This document shows, piece after piece, positions 1 through 7,829 of a stretch of 26,026 bases of DNA; position 1 is the stretch's first letter; each line of letters starts with the position of its first letter. Made by a program: the position numbers and the translations under genes. Origin of the DNA: an uncultured Polycyclovorans sp. (GTDB lineage Bacteria; Pseudomonadota; Gammaproteobacteria; Nevskiales; Nevskiaceae); assembly GCA_936928855.1 (NCBI GenBank), contig CAKZHZ010000102.1, forward strand, positions 1 through 26,026. Reading direction: 5' to 3'. Below the pieces are notes generated by a model. That model made no database searches. It was not told where the DNA came from and worked only from the letters and a program-made list of their open reading frames with translations.

Positions 1-173
1 CCGGCACGGCAAACCCCACTCGGAGCAAGACCAAATAGGGAAGGGTGTGGGGCAACCCACAGCGCGTGGCCCGCGCGTCCTTCCGGGTAGGTTGCTGGAG
101 GCGTCCGGTGACGGCCGCCCTAGAGGAATGATCGTTCTCGACAGAACCCGGCTTACAGGCCGACTCCCACCTT
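1..173 (+). ncRNA. rnpB: RNase P RNA (M1 RNA), 3' portion
   Basis: This is the catalytic RNA of ribonuclease P, which matures the 5' ends of tRNAs. Only the 3' part is present; the 5' half lies left of the window. The bacterial class A conserved blocks are readable in order: GGCAAACCCCACTCGGAGCA followed by AGACCAAATAGGG near 8-40, GGGTAGGTTGCTGGAGG at 85-101, the CCTAGAGGAATGATCG block at 119-134, and the near-universal ACAGAACCCGGCTTA at 141-155 that pairs back to the 5' half. The mature end is placed at about 173 by analogy with the E. coli end (CAGTTTCACCT there, GACTCCCACCTT here). rnpB directly upstream of mraZ is a known gammaproteobacterial arrangement. Confidence 0.95.
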
Positions 174-376
174 AAGAATGACGTCGCCGCAGGCGACGCC
201 CCTGAGTACCGCGCCGCAACGGCCGGTCTCTTCACTCATCCCTCGGCACCCAGCCGGTTGCAGTCTCATCCCTTACGGCCGGGTCACTTTAACTTTGTGT
301 CCTAAGCCCATGTTTTTTCTGATGTCCTTCCGGCGCGACCCCCCAATCGCTAAGGTCTTGTTCTGTCAGCAAAAAT
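174..376. other. rnpB-mraZ intergenic spacer
   Basis: No convincing gene lies here. An open frame running from 178 to 513 on the plus strand has no family resemblance and runs through the promoter and into mraZ, so I read it as chance. A perfect 7-bp hairpin with a 3-nt loop (CGTCGCC 182-188, GGCGACG 192-198) follows the mature rnpB end by about nine bases. It could be a processing or termination structure, but it lacks a T-run. The rest shows only short pyrimidine-rich tracts (for example T6 at 313-318). Confidence 0.5.
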
Positions 377-406
377 TGGGGAATCGTGGCTTGCGGTGGG
401 GTGGGG
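377..406 (+). promoter_or_regulatory. Upstream array of MraZ-like TGGGG boxes
   Basis: The stretch reads as consecutive pentads: TGGGG (377), AATCG, TGGCT (387), TGCGG, TGGGG (397), TGGGG (402). TGG-starting pentads therefore recur every 10 bases, separated by 5-nt spacers. E. coli MraZ is known to bind TGGGN pentads separated by 5 nt. The array overlaps the proposed -35 element (391-396), so occupancy could block polymerase. Binding by MraZ is an inference. Confidence 0.5.
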
Positions 407-419
407 GGTGGTTTATAGT
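391..419 (+). promoter_or_regulatory. Sigma-70-type promoter of the mra/dcw operon
   Basis: TTGCGG at 391-396 and TATAGT at 414-419 are separated by exactly 17 nt. The -10 matches consensus at five of six positions and the -35 at three. Transcription would start near 426, leaving a leader of about 60 nt before the mraZ start. This is the best promoter-like sequence upstream of the operon, and its position matches the mra promoter of E. coli just ahead of mraZ. Confidence 0.6.
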
Positions 420-427
420 CCCTCCTC

Positions 428-453
428 AGGGGAAGAAGTGGGGAGATGTGGGG
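428..453 (+). promoter_or_regulatory. MraZ operator candidate, downstream repeats
   Basis: Two perfect TGGGG pentads at 439-443 and 449-453 are separated by exactly 5 nt (AGATG), and a related AGGGG lies at 428-432. This is the spacing known for the autoregulatory MraZ site in E. coli. The boxes sit just downstream of the predicted transcription start, where binding would repress initiation or clearance. The match in pattern and location, immediately ahead of mraZ itself, makes this a good candidate. Confidence 0.65.
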
Positions 454-488
454 AATCCACAACCAACCGCCACGAGGACGGATATTCG

Positions 489-932
489 GTGTTTGCCGGG
501 TCGCATCAACTGACGATCGACGACAAAGGGCGCCTCGCGGTGCCGGCCCGTTTTCGTCATGCGCTCGACCAGACCTGTGGCGCCCAGCTGGTGCTCACCA
601 TGGGATACGAGTCCTGCCTGGAGCTGTATCCGGTTCCCGAATTCCGCACCATCTGTGAGTCAATCGAAAGCATGGAGAACCGCGAGCACGCCGAGTTGCT
701 CAAGCGGGCCTTCGTGGGGCGTGCCGTCGAGTGCGAACTGGACAAGCAGGGGCGCATCGGCGTGCCGCCGTTGCTGCGGCGGCAGGCGGGACTGGGCTCG
801 GCGGTGGTCTTGGTGGGCCAGATCAACCGCTTCGAACTGTGGGCGGAAGAGAAGTGGGCAGCCATGTACGGCGAGGGTCCGGACAGCATCCTGCCAACCC
901 TCAAGGACGCCTTCCGGGCGCTGAAGCGGTGA
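489..932 (+). CDS. mraZ: Transcriptional regulator MraZ
   Basis: MraZ is a nucleoid-associated autorepressor of the dcw operon, built from two SpoVT-AbrB (double-psi beta-barrel) half-domains. The GTG start at 489 gives 147 residues, close to the usual ~150. The protein opens VFAGSHQLTIDDKGRLAVP, the family N-terminus (first DKGR motif at about 13-16), and the second half carries the partner motif ELDKQGRIGVP. GAGG at 474-477, 11 nt ahead, is an acceptable ribosome binding site. The frame is open upstream to 396, but that extension would run through the operator and has no family counterpart. It is the first gene of the operon, and putative MraZ boxes precede it. Overproduction of MraZ is toxic in E. 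coli and is counteracted by RsmH, the next gene. Confidence 0.95.
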   Translation: MFAGSHQLTIDDKGRLAVPARFRHALDQTCGAQLVLTMGYESCLELYPVPEFRTICESIESMENREHAELLKRAFVGRAVECELDKQGRIGVPPLLRRQAGLGSAVVLVGQINRFELWAEEKWAAMYGEGPDSILPTLKDAFRALKR

Positions 933-941
933 GCCGTTGTC

Positions 942-1865
942 ATGCGCGCCGCCGCCCGACTGCCCGCCACGACGCCTGGGGCGACTGACGCCATGATGGG
1001 GCATCTGCCGGTGATGCTCGACGAGGCGCTCGCCGGCCTGGCTCCCCAGCCCGACGGCCACTATGTCGATGCCACCTTCGGTCGCGGCGGCCACAGCACG
1101 GCGCTGCTGGCGCTGCTGGGCCCTGCTGCACGACTGGAGGTGTTCGACCAGGACCCGGCCGCCATTGCTCATGCCCGGGCGCGCTTCGGCGATGACCCGC
1201 GCGTGCGGATTCACCACGCCAACTTCGCGCGCATGGCGGAATGCCTCGGGCCCACGCGCGTCAACGGCATCCTGATGGATCTCGGCGTATCGAGTCCGCA
1301 GCTGGATGAGGCCGAGCGCGGCTTCTCCTTCAGTCAGGAGGGTCCGCTCGATATGCGGATGAACCCCGCCGCCGGGCCCTCCGCCGCCGACTGGCTGGCG
1401 AAGGCGGGCGCCGAGGAGATCGCCGATGTGCTGTGGCGCTACGGCGACGAACGCAACAGTCGCCGCATTGCCCGGCGCATTGTCGAGACGCGCGGCGAGG
1501 CACCACTGCTCACCACCGGCGCGCTGGCACGCCTGATCGCGGCCGTGCCCGGCCCGCGTTCACGCCACATTCACCCGGCCACCCGCAGCTTTCAGGCCAT
1601 TCGCATTCACATCAATCAGGAGCTCGCGGTGCTGGAGCAGGCGCTGCCGCAGGCGCTCGATCTGCTGGCGCCGCAGGGGCGGGTGGTGGTGATCAGTTTT
1701 CACTCGCTGGAAGACCGCATCGTCAAGCGCTACCTGCGGGCGCAGGGGCAGGGCGATGCGCCCAAGGTGAAGGTGCTGCGCAAGCAGTTTCCCAGCGACA
1801 TCGAGTGTGCGCGCAACCCACGTGCCCGCAGTGCGGTGCTGCGGACCGCGGAGCGACTGCCGTGA
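942..1865 (+). CDS. rsmH: 16S rRNA (cytosine(1402)-N(4))-methyltransferase RsmH
   Basis: RsmH (MraW) uses S-adenosylmethionine to N4-methylate C1402 in the ribosomal P site. The class I SAM-binding motif DATFGRGGHS is clear, followed by the family segments MDLGVSSPQLDEAERGFSF, GPLDMRM and, towards the C-terminus, FHSLEDRIVKRYLR. From the ATG at 942 it is 307 residues; E. coli RsmH has 313. GGTGAG at 928-933 lies 8 nt before 942 and overlaps the mraZ stop, which favours this start. It adds 17 unconserved residues, however: the homologous N-terminus (MMGHLPVMLDEAL) begins at 993 or 996, so one of those is the alternative start. The gap to mraZ is nine bases and the end overlaps ftsL by one base. 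Confidence 0.95.
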   Translation: MRAAARLPATTPGATDAMMGHLPVMLDEALAGLAPQPDGHYVDATFGRGGHSTALLALLGPAARLEVFDQDPAAIAHARARFGDDPRVRIHHANFARMAECLGPTRVNGILMDLGVSSPQLDEAERGFSFSQEGPLDMRMNPAAGPSAADWLAKAGAEEIADVLWRYGDERNSRRIARRIVETRGEAPLLTTGALARLIAAVPGPRSRHIHPATRSFQAIRIHINQELAVLEQALPQALDLLAPQGRVVVISFHSLEDRIVKRYLRAQGQGDAPKVKVLRKQFPSDIECARNPRARSAVLRTAERLP

Positions 1866-2140
1866 TGCGCGGCGGCCTGCTGTTGCCTATGGGGCTGTTG
1901 CTGGCGGTCATCGTCTCGGCGGTGTCGGTGGTGGGCGCCAAGCATGAGAATCGCGCGCTGGTGTCCGAGCTGGACGAACTGCGGCGCGAGCGGGAGCGGC
2001 TGGAGATGGAGTGGGCGCAGCTGCAGCTCGAGGAGGCCACGCTGGCGCATCACGCGCGTGTCGAGCGCATTGCCCGCGAGCAGCTGAAGATGGAAGAGCC
2101 ACGGCACTACGTCATCGTGCCGCTGGAGAGCGCGCCATGA
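1865..2140 (+). CDS. ftsL: Cell division protein FtsL
   Basis: FtsL is a small bitopic divisome protein that forms the FtsQLB complex and activates the FtsWI septal synthase. At 91 residues it has the expected layout: a short cytoplasmic N-terminus, one membrane helix at about 5-24 (GLLLPMGLLLAVIVSAVSVV), then a charged heptad-rich coiled coil at about 27-62 (HENRALVSELDELRRERERL), then a conserved-type tail containing RIAREQLKMEEP. Sequence conservation in FtsL is low, so the call rests on size, topology and position between rsmH and ftsI. The ATG overlaps the rsmH stop by one base (TGATG), and the TGA overlaps the ftsI start (ATGA). Confidence 0.92.
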   Translation: MRGGLLLPMGLLLAVIVSAVSVVGAKHENRALVSELDELRRERERLEMEWAQLQLEEATLAHHARVERIAREQLKMEEPRHYVIVPLESAP

Positions 2141-3876
2141 GCCGCGCGGTGCGCAAGCCGATGGTGCGCCCGGTGGGCGCCTGGCGTCAGGCGTTCGTGC
2201 TTGCGGCGTTGGGGCTGGGTGCTCTGGTGGTGCTGGGGCGTGCCTTCCACCTGCAGGTGGTGGAGCGGGACTTTCTTCGTGGCGAAGGCGACAAGCGCCA
2301 GATTCGCACGCTCACCATTCCGGGGCATCGCGGGGCGATCCTGGATCGCCGCGGCGAGCCGTTGGCGCTGTCGGCGCCGGTGTCCTCGATCTGGGCGGTG
2401 CCGTCTGCGGTGCTGGCAAAGCCGGACGCGGTGACGCAACTGGCGGCGGCGGTCGGGCGCAGTCCGGCCGAACTGTCGGCCTATCTGAAGGCGCGCGAGG
2501 GTCGCAAGTTCGTCTATCTGCGCGAGCAGATCAGCCCGGCGGAGGCGCAGAAGGTGTTGGCACTGGGGCTGCCGGGGGTGTTCTCGGAGCCGGCCTATGC
2601 ACGCTACTACCCCGCGGGTGAGGTGGCCTCCCAGGTGGTGGGCTTCACCGGGCGCGAAGGCAAGGGGCTGGAGGGAGTCGAGCGCGCGCTGGAATCGCGC
2701 TTGACCGGCACTCCGGGCAAGCGTCGCGTTATCCGGGATCGGGCCGGCAAGGTCATCGAGGATGGTCTGGAGTTCGTGCCGGCGGCAGCGGGGGAAACGC
2801 TCAACCTCACCATCGACCTGCGCATTCAGTATCTCGCCTACCGCGAGCTGAAGGCGGCCGTGGCCAAGAACAAGGCCAAGGGTGGCGTCATGGTGGTGGT
2901 GGACGCCCACAGCGGTGACATCCTGGCAATGGCAGCGCAGCCCGGGTTCAATCCGAACAACCTGGAAGCCCGGGCCGATGGCGTGGGGGTGCGCAACCGC
3001 GCCGTCACCGACAGCTTCGAGCCGGGCTCCACCCTCAAGCCGCTGCTGGTGGCGCAGGCCATCGAGTTGGGGCTGTATCAGCCCAACAGCATCATCGACA
3101 CCACGCCGGGGTTCCTCAAGGTGGGCGCCCTGACGGTTCGGGATCATCGCCCTCAGGGCGTGGTCGATCTTGCCAAGCTGCTGGCCAAATCAAGCAATGT
3201 CGGTTCGGCCATGATCGGCCTGGCCATGGGCGCGGAGAACGTCTGGTCCGGCTATCAGCGTTTCGGGCTGGGTGAGCGGATCGACCTGGCCTTTCCCGGT
3301 GAGGTGTCGCCGGTGCTGCGCCACTTCACCGAATGGGGTCAGATCGCCACGGCGACGGCATCCTACGGCTACGGCCTGTCGGTGAGTGCGCTGCACCTGG
3401 TACGGGCCTATGCGGCCATGGCCAATGACGGACTGATGCCGAAGCTGACCCTGGTGTCGGGGGGTGTTCAGCCGCCACCGCAGCGGGTGCTGTCTGCGTC
3501 GACAGCCCGCTCCGTGCGCCATTTGCTGGAAAGCGTGGTGTCGGCTGATGGCACCGCGCAGCGTGCTGCCATCGAGGGTTACCGGGTGGCCGGAAAGTCC
3601 GGCACGGTGCGCAAGGTGGCAGCCACCGGCGGTTATGACGCCAACCGGCATCAGGCGGTCTTCGTCGGCATGGTGCCGGTCGATCAGCCCCGGCTGGTGG
3701 GCATTGTCATGATTGATGAGCCACAGGCCGGGGCCTACTACGGCGGTCTGGTGTCGGCGCCGGTGTTCGGGACGGTGATGCAGGGCGCGGCACGGCTGCT
3801 GCAGGTGCCGCCGGATGCCCCGCAGCCCACGCCCACGCAGACGGTGGCGCTGAGTCCGGCGCGGGGTGCCCCGTGA
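2137..3876 (+). CDS. ftsI: Septal peptidoglycan transpeptidase FtsI (PBP3)
   Basis: FtsI is a class B penicillin-binding protein that cross-links septal peptidoglycan together with FtsW. The product has 579 residues. A cytoplasmic tail and one membrane helix (about 18-38) lead into the pedestal domain, which contains the R-G-x-I-x-DRxG motif (HRGAILDRRGEPLA), then the transpeptidase domain. Active-site motifs are intact: SxxK as S298-T-L-K301, SxN as S352-S-N354, and K487-S-G-T490 in the KTG position. KSGT rather than KTGT also occurs in Pseudomonas FtsI. The C-terminal tail is proline-rich and unconserved. The start ATG overlaps the ftsL stop (ATGA), and the end overlaps the GTG start of murE. 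Confidence 0.97.
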   Translation: MSRAVRKPMVRPVGAWRQAFVLAALGLGALVVLGRAFHLQVVERDFLRGEGDKRQIRTLTIPGHRGAILDRRGEPLALSAPVSSIWAVPSAVLAKPDAVTQLAAAVGRSPAELSAYLKAREGRKFVYLREQISPAEAQKVLALGLPGVFSEPAYARYYPAGEVASQVVGFTGREGKGLEGVERALESRLTGTPGKRRVIRDRAGKVIEDGLEFVPAAAGETLNLTIDLRIQYLAYRELKAAVAKNKAKGGVMVVVDAHSGDILAMAAQPGFNPNNLEARADGVGVRNRAVTDSFEPGSTLKPLLVAQAIELGLYQPNSIIDTTPGFLKVGALTVRDHRPQGVVDLAKLLAKSSNVGSAMIGLAMGAENVWSGYQRFGLGERIDLAFPGEVSPVLRHFTEWGQIATATASYGYGLSVSALHLVRAYAAMANDGLMPKLTLVSGGVQPPPQRVLSASTARSVRHLLESVVSADGTAQRAAIEGYRVAGKSGTVRKVAATGGYDANRHQAVFVGMVPVDQPRLVGIVMIDEPQAGAYYGGLVSAPVFGTVMQGAARLLQVPPDAPQPTPTQTVALSPARGAP

Positions 3877-5360
3877 GAGCGCAGGCGCTGCCGCAACTGC
3901 TGGACGGGCTGGTCGCCGACGTCCCGGCACAGACGATTGCGGGTGTCGCGCTGGATTCCCGCAAGGTCCGGGAAGGTGATCTGTTTCTCGCGGTGCAGGG
4001 CGTCAACGGTGTGCATGGCCTGCGCTACCTCGATGAGGCGTTGGCCCGGGGCGCCGCCGCGGTGGCCTGGGAGCCCGGCGCCGATACACCGCCGCCGGTA
4101 GCCGCCGTGCCTGTGGTCGCCATCCCCGATCTCGCGCGCCGCAGCGGCGAAATCGCCGCCCGCTTCTTCGGTCGCCCGGCCGATCAGTTGTTCACCATGG
4201 GCATCACCGGCACCGACGGCAAGACCTCCACCGCCTGGCTGGCGGCTCAGGCGCTGGAACGTCTCGGTCGCCCCTGCGCCTACTTCGGCACGCTGGGCAA
4301 CGGTCGTCTGCCGACGCTGGCGCCGTCCACGCACACCACACTGGATCCGGTCAGCCTGCAGGCGCAACTGGCGGCGCAGGGGCAGGCCGGTATCCGGGCG
4401 GTGGCGATGGAGGTGTCCTCGCACGCGCTTGATCAGCAGCGCGTTGCCGGCATGCGCTTCGATGTGGCGGTGCTCACCAATATCACCCGGGATCATCTGG
4501 ACTACCACGGCAGCGAGGCGGCCTATGTCGAGGCCAAGCGCAGCCTGTTCGCGCGCTACTGCCGGGGCGTGTGCGTGCTCAATCGCGACGATGCCTGGGG
4601 GCGGCGCTGGCTGGATGCCTTCCCCGATGTGCTCAGCTACGGCCTGGAAGGCGACATGCCGGTCAGCGGCGACTACCTGATCGGTCGTGAGCTTCAATTG
4701 CACGCCCAGGGTCTGCGGCTGCGCCTGCAGGGTCCGGAGGGTAGTGCCGAGGTCGACAGTCGCCTGCTTGGGCGCTTCAACGCCTACAACCTGGTGGCTG
4801 CCGCCGCTGCGCTGCGGGTTGGCGGGCTGCGGCTGCAGGACATCGCCACCGCACTCTCCGAGGTCGATACGGTGCCGGGGCGCATCGAGGGTTTCCGCGC
4901 GCCCGGCCGCCCTCTGGTGGTGGTCGACTATGCCCACACTCCGGCGGCACTGGCCCAGGTGCTGCGCGCCCTGCGCGAGCACTGCAGCGGCCGCATCAGC
5001 GTGGTGTTTGGCTGTGGCGGTGATCGTGACCGCGGCAAGCGACCCCTGATGGCGGCAGCCGCAGCGGCGGCTGCCGACCGCCTGATCATCACCGACGACA
5101 ACCCCCGTGGCGAGTCTCCAGCGGACATCGTCGCCGACATCGTGGCGGGCCTGCCGTCGCCGCCGGACGGCGACCGTTGCCGTATCGAGCATGATCGCGC
5201 CGCAGCCATCCGGCTCGCCCTGGACACGGCGGCGCCCGGCGACGTCGTGCTGTTGGCCGGCAAGGGTCACGAAACCGTCCAGATCACCGGAACCACCCAA
5301 CGTCCCTTCAGTGACCGGCAGATCGCCGCAGAGCTGCTGGGGCTGGAGCCGCGCCCATGA
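3873..5360 (+). CDS. murE: UDP-MurNAc-L-Ala-D-Glu:meso-diaminopimelate ligase MurE
   Basis: MurE adds the third stem-peptide residue to UDP-MurNAc-L-Ala-D-Glu in the cytoplasm, using ATP. The 495 residues contain the three Mur ligase domains: the P-loop GITGTDGKTST (about 110-120), the lysine expected to be carbamylated in the EAKRSLF segment, and the amino-acid selectivity motif D409-N-P-R412. DNPR is the signature of meso-diaminopimelate ligases, so the peptidoglycan is of the DAP type. The start is GTG at 3873, overlapping the ftsI stop as GTGA; the end overlaps murF as ATGA. The length is the family norm. Confidence 0.97.
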   Translation: MRAQALPQLLDGLVADVPAQTIAGVALDSRKVREGDLFLAVQGVNGVHGLRYLDEALARGAAAVAWEPGADTPPPVAAVPVVAIPDLARRSGEIAARFFGRPADQLFTMGITGTDGKTSTAWLAAQALERLGRPCAYFGTLGNGRLPTLAPSTHTTLDPVSLQAQLAAQGQAGIRAVAMEVSSHALDQQRVAGMRFDVAVLTNITRDHLDYHGSEAAYVEAKRSLFARYCRGVCVLNRDDAWGRRWLDAFPDVLSYGLEGDMPVSGDYLIGRELQLHAQGLRLRLQGPEGSAEVDSRLLGRFNAYNLVAAAAALRVGGLRLQDIATALSEVDTVPGRIEGFRAPGRPLVVVDYAHTPAALAQVLRALREHCSGRISVVFGCGGDRDRGKRPLMAAAAAAAADRLIITDDNPRGESPADIVADIVAGLPSPPDGDRCRIEHDRAAAIRLALDTAAPGDVVLLAGKGHETVQITGTTQRPFSDRQIAAELLGLEPRP

Positions 5361-6733
5361 GTACGCTGACGCCTTCGTTGAGCCTTCTTGCGCAAGCGGT
5401 GGGGGCACCCCTGCCCACCCGGGAAACCCGGTTCACCCGCATCGTAATCGACTCGCGTCAGGTGCAGCCAGGGGATCTGTTCGTGGCGCTCACCGGTGGG
5501 CAGCAGGACGGGCATCGCTTCATCCAGGCGGCCGCAGCGGCCGGCGCCGCCGGGGCCCTGGTGCAGCAGCCGCAGGCACTGGATCTGCCGCAGGTGGTGG
5601 TGCCGGATACCGTGGCGGCCCTGCAGCGCTGGGGTGCGGCCTGCCGCGAGGCCTTTACCCATCCCGTCATTGGCGTTACCGGCAGCAACGGCAAGACCAC
5701 CACCAAGCAGTTGCTGGCTGCCGTCTGCGGGCTTCGCGGTGCGGTGCTGGCGACTGAGGGCAACCTCAACAATCACCTGGGTGTGCCGTTGACGCTGACC
5801 CGTCTGCGGGACCAGCACGAGACCGCCATCATCGAGATGGGTGCCAACCACATCGGTGAGATTGCCCAGCTCAGCGCCTGGGCGCGGCCACAGATCGGGG
5901 TGGTGACGCAGGCCGGAGACGCGCATCTGGAAGGTTTCGGCTCGCGCGAAGGCATCGCCCGCGGCAAGGGTGAACTGTTTGCCTCGCTGGGGCCGCGCGG
6001 TGTTGCCATCATCAACGCCGACGATGTGTTTGCGCCGCTGTGGCGAGAGCTCGCAGGGCCGGCATCGCAAATCCAGTTCGGTTACTCGTGCCGCGCCGAT
6101 GTGCAGGCCGTGGAGGTCGAACTGGACGCCACACGCACCAGTTTCATGCTGGTGACGCCCGAGGGCTCGGCGCGTGTACGCCTGCCGATGCCGGGCGCGC
6201 ACAACGTCATGAACGCCCTGGCCGCCGCTGCCAGCGCCTGCGCGCTGGGCATGGCCGTCGATGACATCGCCCGTGGTCTTGCCGGTGTGGAGCTGGCCGC
6301 CGGGCGCCTCAAGGTATTGACCGGTGTCGGTGGCGTGTGCGTTGCCGACGACAGCTACAACGCCAATCCGACGTCTATGCGCGCAGGCCTGGACTGGCTG
6401 TCGCGGCAGCCTGGGCGGCGGTGGGCGGTGCTGGGTCACATGGCAGAGCTGGGTGCTGACAGCGTAGCGCTTCACCACGCCATCGGCGCCTACGCCGCCG
6501 AACACGGTATCGAGCGATGCATTGCCGTGGGCGCCGCCGCACGGGGTGTCGCGGAAGGGTTTGGGCGCGATGCGGAATGGTTGCCCGATACCGCTGCGGC
6601 GATTCAGGCGCTGGGAGTGCCGGGGCCGGATGTCACGGTGCTGGTGAAGGGGTCGCGCTCGGCGCGAATGGAACAGGTGGTGGCCGCGCTGACCGGCGCG
6701 CCGATCAACGGTGTGCAGGAAGGGGTCCACTGA
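5357..6733 (+). CDS. murF: UDP-MurNAc-tripeptide:D-Ala-D-Ala ligase MurF
   Basis: MurF joins the D-Ala-D-Ala dipeptide (made by Ddl, encoded downstream) to UDP-MurNAc-tripeptide, completing the pentapeptide precursor. The product has 458 residues (E. coli 452). The N-terminal domain is followed by the P-loop GVTGSNGKTTTK at 106-117, the central-domain segment EMGANHIGEIAQLS, and the C-terminal-domain motif DDSYNANPTSM. The start is coupled to murE by ATGA. The stop overlaps the mraY start by one base (TGATG). Confidence 0.97.
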   Translation: MSTLTPSLSLLAQAVGAPLPTRETRFTRIVIDSRQVQPGDLFVALTGGQQDGHRFIQAAAAAGAAGALVQQPQALDLPQVVVPDTVAALQRWGAACREAFTHPVIGVTGSNGKTTTKQLLAAVCGLRGAVLATEGNLNNHLGVPLTLTRLRDQHETAIIEMGANHIGEIAQLSAWARPQIGVVTQAGDAHLEGFGSREGIARGKGELFASLGPRGVAIINADDVFAPLWRELAGPASQIQFGYSCRADVQAVEVELDATRTSFMLVTPEGSARVRLPMPGAHNVMNALAAAASACALGMAVDDIARGLAGVELAAGRLKVLTGVGGVCVADDSYNANPTSMRAGLDWLSRQPGRRWAVLGHMAELGADSVALHHAIGAYAAEHGIERCIAVGAAARGVAEGFGRDAEWLPDTAAAIQALGVPGPDVTVLVKGSRSARMEQVVAALTGAPINGVQEGVH

Positions 6734-7818
6734 TGCTCTACGCGCTGGCCGAGTATCTCACGCAGTACATCACCGGATTCAACGTCTTCGGCTACCTGAC
6801 GTTCCGGGCGGTGCTGGGCGTGCTCACCGCCCTGATCTTCTCGTTTGCCTTCGGCCCCTGGCTGATTGCCCGGCTGTACAGTTTCAAGTTCGGGCAACCG
6901 GTGCGCGACGATGGACCGCAGAGCCATCTGAAAAAGACCGGCACGCCCACCATGGGCGGAGTCCTGATCCTGGCCGCCATCTCGGTGGCGACACTGCTCT
7001 GGGCCGATCTGGGGAACCGCTTTGTCTGGTTTGCCCTGCTGGTCACCCTGGCCTTCGGCGCCGTCGGGTTCGCCGATGACTACATCAAGATCAAGCACAA
7101 GAATCCTCGCGGACTGCCGGCACGCAAGAAATACTTCTGGTTGTCGCTGGCGGGGTTCGCCACCGCACTGGGTATCTACTTCACCGCCAAGACGCCGGTG
7201 GAGACCACGCTCATCTTTCCGTTCGTGAAGGACGTGGCGATCCCGCTCGGTGTGTTCTTCGTGGTGTGGAGCTATCTGGTCATCGTCGGCAGCTCCAATG
7301 CCGTCAACCTGACCGATGGCCTCGACGGACTCGCCATCATGCCCACCGTGCTGGTGGCTTCGGCGCTGGCGGTATTCGCCTACGCCTCGGGGAACGTCAA
7401 GTTCGCACAGTACCTCGGCATTCCCTACATCTCCGGCGTCGGGGAGTTGGCGATCTTCTGCACCGCCATTGCCGGCGCCGGGCTGGGGTTCCTGTGGTTC
7501 AACGCCTATCCGGCGCAGGTCTTCATGGGCGATGTCGGCGCCTTGGCGCTGGGCGCGGCGCTGGGCGTGGTGGCGGTGCTGGTCCGGCAGGAAATCGTGC
7601 TGGCCATCATGGGCGGCGTGTTCGTCGCCGAGACCGTGTCGGTGGCGCTGCAGGTCGGCTACTTCAAGTACAGCGGGGGCAAGCGCATCTTCCGCATGGC
7701 GCCGCTGCATCACCACTACGAACTCAAGGGCTGGCCCGAACCCAAGATCATTGTCCGGTTCTGGATCGTGACCCTGATTCTGGTGCTGATCGGGCTGTCC
7801 AGCCTGAAGCTGCGATAG
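6733..7818 (+). CDS. mraY: Phospho-MurNAc-pentapeptide transferase MraY
   Basis: MraY transfers phospho-MurNAc-pentapeptide from UDP to undecaprenyl phosphate, forming lipid I at the inner membrane. The 361-residue protein (E. coli 360) is strongly hydrophobic with about ten membrane helices. Catalytic residues are present at the same numbers as in E. coli: D115-D116 in FADDY and D267 in FMGDVG. The NLTDGLDGLA loop and the HHHYE segment are also intact. The ATG at 6733 overlaps the murF stop by one base. An upstream extension of the same frame to 6517 is only readthrough of another frame of murF. The next gene begins after 11 nt, the only gap without overlap between rsmH and ddl. Confidence 0.97.
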   Translation: MLYALAEYLTQYITGFNVFGYLTFRAVLGVLTALIFSFAFGPWLIARLYSFKFGQPVRDDGPQSHLKKTGTPTMGGVLILAAISVATLLWADLGNRFVWFALLVTLAFGAVGFADDYIKIKHKNPRGLPARKKYFWLSLAGFATALGIYFTAKTPVETTLIFPFVKDVAIPLGVFFVVWSYLVIVGSSNAVNLTDGLDGLAIMPTVLVASALAVFAYASGNVKFAQYLGIPYISGVGELAIFCTAIAGAGLGFLWFNAYPAQVFMGDVGALALGAALGVVAVLVRQEIVLAIMGGVFVAETVSVALQVGYFKYSGGKRIFRMAPLHHHYELKGWPEPKIIVRFWIVTLILVLIGLSSLKLR

Positions 7819-7829
7819 GAGAGGCCTCG

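Noticed and set aside
178..513. 111-residue plus-strand open frame after rnpB
   Set aside because: It has no recognisable family, crosses the mra promoter and operator, and overlaps the mraZ start in another frame.
3738..5408. 556-residue reverse-strand open frame opposite murE
   Set aside because: It lies antisense to a complete conserved gene in high-GC DNA, where such long shadows are common; its His/Arg/Gln-rich translation resembles no family.
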